Assembly: GCA_019925095.2 (NCBI GenBank)
Contig: CM034401.1
Location: 6,421,838-6,485,837 of the forward strand
Source: Dendrolimus kikuchii
Lineage: Eukaryota; Arthropoda; Insecta; Lepidoptera; Lasiocampidae
Length of the DNA stretch: 64,000 nucleotides
Reading direction: 5' to 3'
The position numbers and the translations under genes are program-made. How positions within the stretch are numbered: the first letter of the stretch is position 1; every line of letters begins with the position of its first letter. The notes beneath the pieces are model-generated. The model did no database searches. It was not told where the DNA came from and saw only the letters and a program-made list of their open reading frames with translations. This document shows, in pieces, positions 58,695 through 64,000 of the stretch.

Positions 58695-58900
58695 AACCTT
58701 AAATGGTCTTTAATGTATCTGGTTCATTGCAACGGAGAGATCCCGGATTCAATTCCCGGAAGGGCAATTTCGTAAATGAATTTTCATTGTTTCATGTGCG
58801 TAAAGGGCGATCCCATTTACACACATGCTTCATGGTGTCCATTATATTGTCTGGATATACAGAAAAATGGGGACGGAAGTGGGCAGCGTGAATATGTACA
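58695..58900 (+). other. Possible tRNA-derived SINE relic
   Basis: ATCCCGGATTCAATTCCCGG is a good B-box match. A weak A-box-like TGGTTCATTGCAACGG lies just upstream, at shorter than usual spacing. GGACGGAAGTGGGCAG and GGAATGGAAGTGGGCA recur 80 bp apart downstream. Confidence 0.3.
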
Positions 58901-59358
58901 TACTCGCGCTGCACATTTCGCGCGCTACTTTCCTTTGCCGGAATGGAAGTGGGCATAATGTAAACGAGGGTTAGTAAAAGAATAATACAAATATTCTACA
59001 TATATATACTTCTTATTTACAATGTAAAAACATATTTACTATCTAATTACATTAAGTAGTAAGGTTTATCATTGCTGATAACGTTGATGTTTTACTCTAA
59101 AAAAAACCAAGGGCTGGATTGTTTATGTTTAATTCTAAAAAAACAAGGTAAACGGGTAAACATTTCCTGCTTTTTTTGCTCGTCAATAAAAATAAATAGG
59201 CACCTGGTGTAGCTGCGGTCGGCGTTAGGTGTTAAATTGAACAGCGCGACGGCAGTAAAAGCTAATTGAGTGTCGGCTCATTTCGGGTAGGGAGCCGCCG
59301 CTGGGCATCAGACGATATAAAATTAGGATATCACATCGCAATACAGCCTGCAGTCGCG

Positions 59359-59622
59359 ATGCGTTATAACAGGATATTCAAGTCGATTATTTCGATTATA
59401 TTGACGACTTTTTTATATGAACCTTATTCGGAATCACAATCAGAACTTTATTTGTTCATACCATTGTTGCAACGTCTAATAAGGCAAAATGACTTGAGAC
59501 AATTACCAAAAAAAAATCCTATGTACACATACATTTCTAGCAATAAATTATTATTCTATTCTATACTAATAGGTCTTATTTGTACATACACTCGTGTAGG
59601 TGCAGTAAGGTACTATTATTAA
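59359..59622 (+). other. Possible exon with signal-peptide-like start
   Basis: ATG at 59359 opens an 87-residue frame whose first part, MRYNRIFKSIISIILTTFLY, has basic residues followed by a hydrophobic core and then EPYSESQ, as in a secreted protein. GATATAAAATT at about 59315 lies 45 bp upstream and could be a TATA box. The frame becomes low complexity later. No homologue is recognised. Confidence 0.25.
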
Positions 59623-59663
59623 TAATAATTATAGCATAATAGTAATAATAATAATAGTATTCT

Positions 59664-59922
59664 ATCCGTGCAGGAGAGGAGAAAGAATACAACTTCCGGC
59701 GGCCGGGCGGCCTGTTGTAAGAGGCGACAAAACTTCCCACAGCCAGGTGGTAGGTTATGTGCCCGTCTGGATGACTACCACCCCTGGTCTAGAGTATGCC
59801 CCCATAACAACCGTGCTGAGTTGTGTTCCGGCATTAGTGACCAGATTCCAGTCTCCAGGCGATGGTAACCGCTTTCCATCAAGTCTGCCTGTCTGCTGAA
59901 CTCCTGCAATAAAAATAAAAAA
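59664..59922 (+). mobile_element. Family E, internally shortened copy
   Basis: Same start and end as 21.59 kb, but lacks about 50 bp between TCCAGTCTCC and GGCGATGGTAACCGC. Confidence 0.7.
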
Positions 59923-60132
59923 AGTTAAAATAATAGGAGTAATAAAATTAATTAAGTAGTAATAATAACAATAGTAGTAATTTTTGTATGATTAAAAATT
60001 GTACCATAAAGCTTATTTATTTATTTTACAAAGCACACAGCTTTAAACCGAGATAAATACTAATACAAATAAAAAGGTAATAATAATAGGTATAAAAGTA
60101 GGTATTTAAAGAATACTATCAACGTCAAAAAT

Positions 60133-60427
60133 GCAATTGGGTTGGTGGGTTTTGTTTAGCTCTGTAGCACACAGCCTATGTAGCTGTATGAGAAATTACC
60201 ATAGTGACGTCACACGCGCGCTCGGGTTGGTTCGAGACTTCGGGAATTGTCGGCGTGTTTTCGGTAGGCATATATATTCGGATACTTCGGGTTCAAAATT
60301 TATTTTTAATCGGATATAACTTTTTAATTATAGCGAAAAAAGATCTAATAAAAATAATTTGTTATAAAGCTTGTATACAATCTGTCCATTTATTTAAAAA
60401 AAAGAAATGATTCAACAACCCAATTGG
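60133..60427 (+). mobile_element. MITE family J, full copy
   Basis: Ends GCAATTGGGTTG and CAACCCAATTGG. The interior includes GTGACGTCACACGCGCGCTCG and TTTTTAATTATAGCG. It is the reference for the split pair at 25.0-26.4 kb. Confidence 0.65.
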
Positions 60428-60631
60428 CGCACGAAGACGGAGTGAAGTGTGATGTTGTTGCTTAATCATAATATTTATTATATTTATTTATGGAAAACCT
60501 ACAACTAAACACATTTAATTAGATAATTATAATTAACAACAGAAAGCCAATCACAGGTTTTCACGAATAAGCTATTGTTTAACATGCAGACGTAAACAAG
60601 GCACCGAGATTCTTAGACACTGTTGAAAAAT

Positions 60632-60838
60632 TTAAGGTTTTAGACACCGCTTGGCTCCTGAAATACTGATCACAAATGGGTCGATGTCATATTTACTTAC
60701 ATTATTTAAGTAATTACTTGCTCGCACTAGAAATGAGCTTTGTCTGTAATTAGTAAAACTTAAAAGTACATTTATGGGTTTATTAAATCGTATAGACTTC
60801 GTTGGAATATTAAAATGAACCTTAGAAGATCTGGACAA
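60632..60838 (-). other. Unrecognised 68-residue open frame
   Basis: Contains HFNIPTKSIRFNKPINVLL and YDIDPFVISIS, more protein-like than most frames here. Possibly a mobile-element fragment. No family assigned. Confidence 0.25.
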
Positions 60839-61324
60839 TCAATATCGGAGGAGATAATTTTTGAAAGTAAAAATATAAATAAATTAAAGTGAAGTAGAAT
60901 ATATATAAACGTCTCGATGACATAATATAGTTTTTACTCGTACTCGATCGTTTCGAGACTGATTCGGGTTATCCGACCTAAATAGCCATCAACGGACATG
61001 CAGATGAATAGACGAAAGTACGAGTGAGGACTATTTCGTTCAATATTCGGCAACCGAGTCATAACACCCTGAAAACATCTTGATTCTTGTCTAGAAGCGA
61101 ATTAATTATTGATTCGATTCTAATTTTGGATCCATTGTGATTCTATCGATTATTTAAACATATGGAATCGCCCATCGTTAACCAGCAAGTACATTGTAAT
61201 AAAGCATAGGTGCCGGAGGCGTGAAAGCTAATAATTACTGGAATTGTATAGCGTGTAAAGGTGCGGCCATGCATTATTAGTACCATCGGTCGTAGTGACC
61301 GAATTAATATCTTTGGTCATAACT
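60839..61324. other. Non-coding stretch
   Basis: Nothing recognised. Confidence 0.4.
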
Positions 61325-61421
61325 ATACAGGTCAATTTTTCAAGTGGGCCTTCAGGGCCAAATCCTAAACTATACCAAATAGCGAAAAACACTCAAAGGC
61401 GTCTAGAGGCCGATTTTAACG
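61325..61421 (+). repeat. Dispersed 100-bp repeat, copy 2
   Basis: See 11960-12060. It lies immediately downstream (on the retrocopy's strand) of the eIF3h pseudogene. Confidence 0.55.
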
Positions 61422-61464
61422 AAATTTTACTTTTACGCACGTGTTAATTGTAAACATATACACA

Positions 61465-62192
61465 TAACGTCAGAAAACTGTCTAAGTGGTGCATGCATTC
61501 CGGCCAGGACCGAACACGCGTTTGATCATCCGCGATAATGGGGTTGACCCTTGGGGCTCCGGATTGGGGTAGGAAGAGCTTGTTCACGTCCTCCTCAGGT
61601 AGCAGGGTCTCGTCCTTGGCGGCGCGAGCGGCGTTCTCTTGCGAGTGCTTGATCTGCCAGCGGTGCTTGTCCTGTTGCTCACGCACCACTAAGTGCTACT
61701 AGCGGTTGACTTTGATCGCCTCCTGGTTCAATTCGTCCACTCGTTCCATTTGGCTGCGTAGTGACCTTCAAGACCAGACGCAGTTCCCAAATCCAAGAAC
61801 TTGAAGCCTTCCTCCTCCGGAATCATCTCGGTCAGTTCAGACATCATGATATTAGTTAATGTCTAAAATCAGAGGATATTGGACATTAACTACTTATACT
61901 CTCCTTGATCGATGTCTGATAGTGATACTTTGACTCCAATAATGATTGACTTAAGAAGTTGCCTACATCTGCACTTTGCTATCATCCAACATGAAAATAG
62001 TCAACATTGACACTGATCAATCTCCTCCACAAGAAGCCCGAGCAAGGCGCCTTACGCCACATTCATGTTGCTACATGATTCCTCATGACAGTGTGTCACA
62101 ATTTTCATCACCGCCAATCCATCCCATTTTACGTAAGTAGTTGTGGCTTCATTTTCCCGGACGCGTCGGGCCAACCGACCACAACTCGTCAT
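61465..62192 (-). pseudogene. Processed pseudogene of eIF3 subunit h
   Basis: On the minus strand an ATG at 62192 opens [20 protein letters not shown], then GALLGLLVEEI. After internal loss and frame changes come [82 protein letters not shown] and LPEEDVNKLF. This follows eIF3h from its MPN-domain start (DGL.V.KI..H..EE) to the C-terminal LPEEDL.K.FKP motif. eIF3h is a non-catalytic subunit of the translation-initiation complex eIF3. The copy has no introns, several stops (including a tandem pair after KVNR), frameshifts and large internal deletions, so it is a dead retrocopy. A poly(A) tail or TSD was not found. Confidence 0.8.
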
Positions 62193-64000
62193 TTTTGAAA
62201 AAAAGATTTTTATATAATTCTTCGTAAAATCTTATAACTATGTAGATCGAAGCGTATATATTTCTCTTTCCGTTCTTTGTATAATCTTATGTTACCGAAA
62301 AGCAATATTAAACAATTACCAGGTATGAAGTTTCTGCGTTATTAGGAACATAGACATGAAAACTTATTACACAAAACGTCGGTTTAACCAGAAAATCCAC
62401 GTTCTTAAAATAATGTAGGCTGTTACTCCAAGTACTGTTACGTAGTGAAAAGCTTTTGTTTTGTTAATTACTGGACCCCGGCCCGGTCCGCACCTGCTTT
62501 CACCGCAGCGGAATAAGCTGTGAGACTAAATTTCCTCCGTTTCAATTAAAAGATACTCCTCGGCAATAGTTATGTGCGCTATAATGTTATGGAATTTTAA
62601 ATGGACCGGAATGGTTTTGCGATTCTTAACGTAGCGGAAAGGAAAATGCGGAGCTTGTAACAACACGCCGGCAAATCGCATACTTGACATAACACATGAT
62701 CATATTGCGAGGTTGTACGCAACCTTGAGATGCCGCTGAAATTACAGGATGTTACAAAAATATCCTGTGTGATACTAATACTAAAATCGACGTGAAATAT
62801 CAAACATGCCATTTGATATTTCACGTAGTTGGTATATGGCTGGTTCCTATATCTTACCAATCGTTCATTTAACTTGTTTTCGTTTAAAAAATTGACATAA
62901 GCTCCATAGAAGTAAAGTCAAAATTCAACTGATGGTAAGGCAACCGAATGAATAATTAACATATAGGAACCGGTAGAAGAAAATATTCTTTATTGTGCAC
63001 GAATCATCATAACTCCAGCGTTCCCGGTTTTATTAGGAACGTTCACTTCGAATCCCGGGGTCCGCTTTCGTACATTTTCTTTTCTACTTCGCACGATTTC
63101 TCAGGCAAATCTTTTCTGCCTGTACCTGAAGGAGGCATAATAGATACTTACATAGTTACCTATGTAACTAGCCGGTTTCCGTAAAACGTGGCCGTACCAG
63201 CGTACGCGACTGTCTTGTAGTATATTACGCATATATACAAACTGAAGTCATATTAATTGTTACAACCAGTAGGTAGTCTGGTCTTATAGAAGTCAAATCT
63301 GAAAGTGGTCTCTGTCGGACAACTTTTTAACTAACTTCATAGATATTATATAGAAACACGTACATAAGGTGGATAGGTATGTACTTACGTCATATACATA
63401 TATCACATAACATATTTACGTGATCTTAAAGATAGGCAGAACATTAAGCAGAATTAGAATTAAATGCCACAAAGAGGGCTATATACAATTATTTATAGAA
63501 ATATAATAAAACAGTTTTTCCGTTTATTGAAAGACAGTACGGTAGAGCGTCACAAAATTCGCGAACGGTGTCTTAAGTACTTTTAATTTTAATTAAAAAA
63601 GACCCTTTTTGTAAAATGAGTTTAATTTGAAAATACAATGACGATCAAAATCAGTACTTAACGGTACAACATATCTAAACACTTATACTATAATTATAGT
63701 TTGCCCCGCGGCTGCGCTGCGTGTTAAACCTTAGGCAGTAGCTTTATCGTACTTACACAAAAAGTTAATTCGGTTTTTACATATAACAATAACAAAGAAA
63801 CTAAGTCCATATTCCAACAAAACATAGAGGCGAGTCGAAGCCAACCTGATTTGAAATAATACAATGAATGACATGTTGTTGACAAAACTTCTTAAAATTT
63901 TCGGAATCTGCTATGTACTTAAGTTTCTTATTGAATTCACTACAATTACAAAGAAACGAAGTCAATATAATGTAGACAACTGCACAGCAAAACGTAAAGA
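62193..64000. other. Non-coding stretch to the window end
   Basis: No gene recognised. GTTTGCCCCGCGGCTGCGCTGC at about 63699 is a decayed version of the hairpin end seen at 25.26 kb. 62990-63190 is GC-richer but shows no known motif. Confidence 0.4.

Overview
The window looks like AT-rich insect DNA, most probably from a moth or butterfly. Several dispersed repeats (families A to J below) resemble repeats I know from Lepidoptera. No stretch reads as an intact, recognisable host gene. Long open frames are rare and almost all belong to transposon remnants. I read it as intergenic or large-intron DNA packed with broken mobile elements. Family letters are labels used only here. Family calls rest on sequence resemblance recalled from memory, not on a database search.

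Non-LTR retrotransposon remains dominate. Family A is the 3' end of an endonuclease/reverse-transcriptase element with a (ATGT)n tail (1.4, 10.5, 33.8 and 57.8 kb). Three of its four copies keep perfect 11-12 bp target-site duplications (TSDs). Family B is an R1-clade-like 3' end (2.6, 6.5, 27.0, 43.0 and 44.5 kb). Family C is a conserved polyprotein C-terminus (3.3, 15.1 and 24.3 kb). There are also a Jockey-like reverse-transcriptase end (16 kb, 13-bp TSD), another LINE C-terminus with poly(A) (51.1 kb), a TAA-tailed pair (22.6-23.5 kb), a LINE tail with 11-12 bp TSDs (20.9 and 32.7 kb), and a broken ORF1-type protein with an FP-like C-terminal domain (12.6-13.1 kb).

DNA-transposon and rolling-circle relics include a Helitron-like family with three copies ending in CTAG (38.5, 41.7 and 57.0 kb). 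Further CTAG-ended elements lie at 4.9, 8.2, 25.3, 39.7, 47.2 and 50.8 kb. Others are a DD37D mariner transposase pseudogene (46.5 kb), a Harbinger/Tourist-like MITE (49.3 kb) and several inverted-repeat MITEs (families F and J and singletons). Two solo LTRs of one family lie in opposite orientation at 27.8 and 36.1 kb. Short SINE-like families D, E and G recur through the window.

The most striking structure is a 2.37-kb tandem array at 30.36-32.72 kb. It holds 37 monomers of exactly 64 bp, arranged as a highly homogenised 128-bp dimer. The only recognisable host-gene sequence is an intronless, broken copy of eIF3 subunit h on the minus strand at 61.5-62.2 kb. Nested insertions (SINE G in MITE F, LINE A in repeat D, a Helitron-like unit between inverted halves of MITE J) give a relative order of events. 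A few short open frames at 35.8, 55.8 and 59.4 kb could be isolated exons of unseen genes, but the evidence is thin. I found no CRISPR array, operon, rRNA gene, intact tRNA gene or coherent new multi-gene system.
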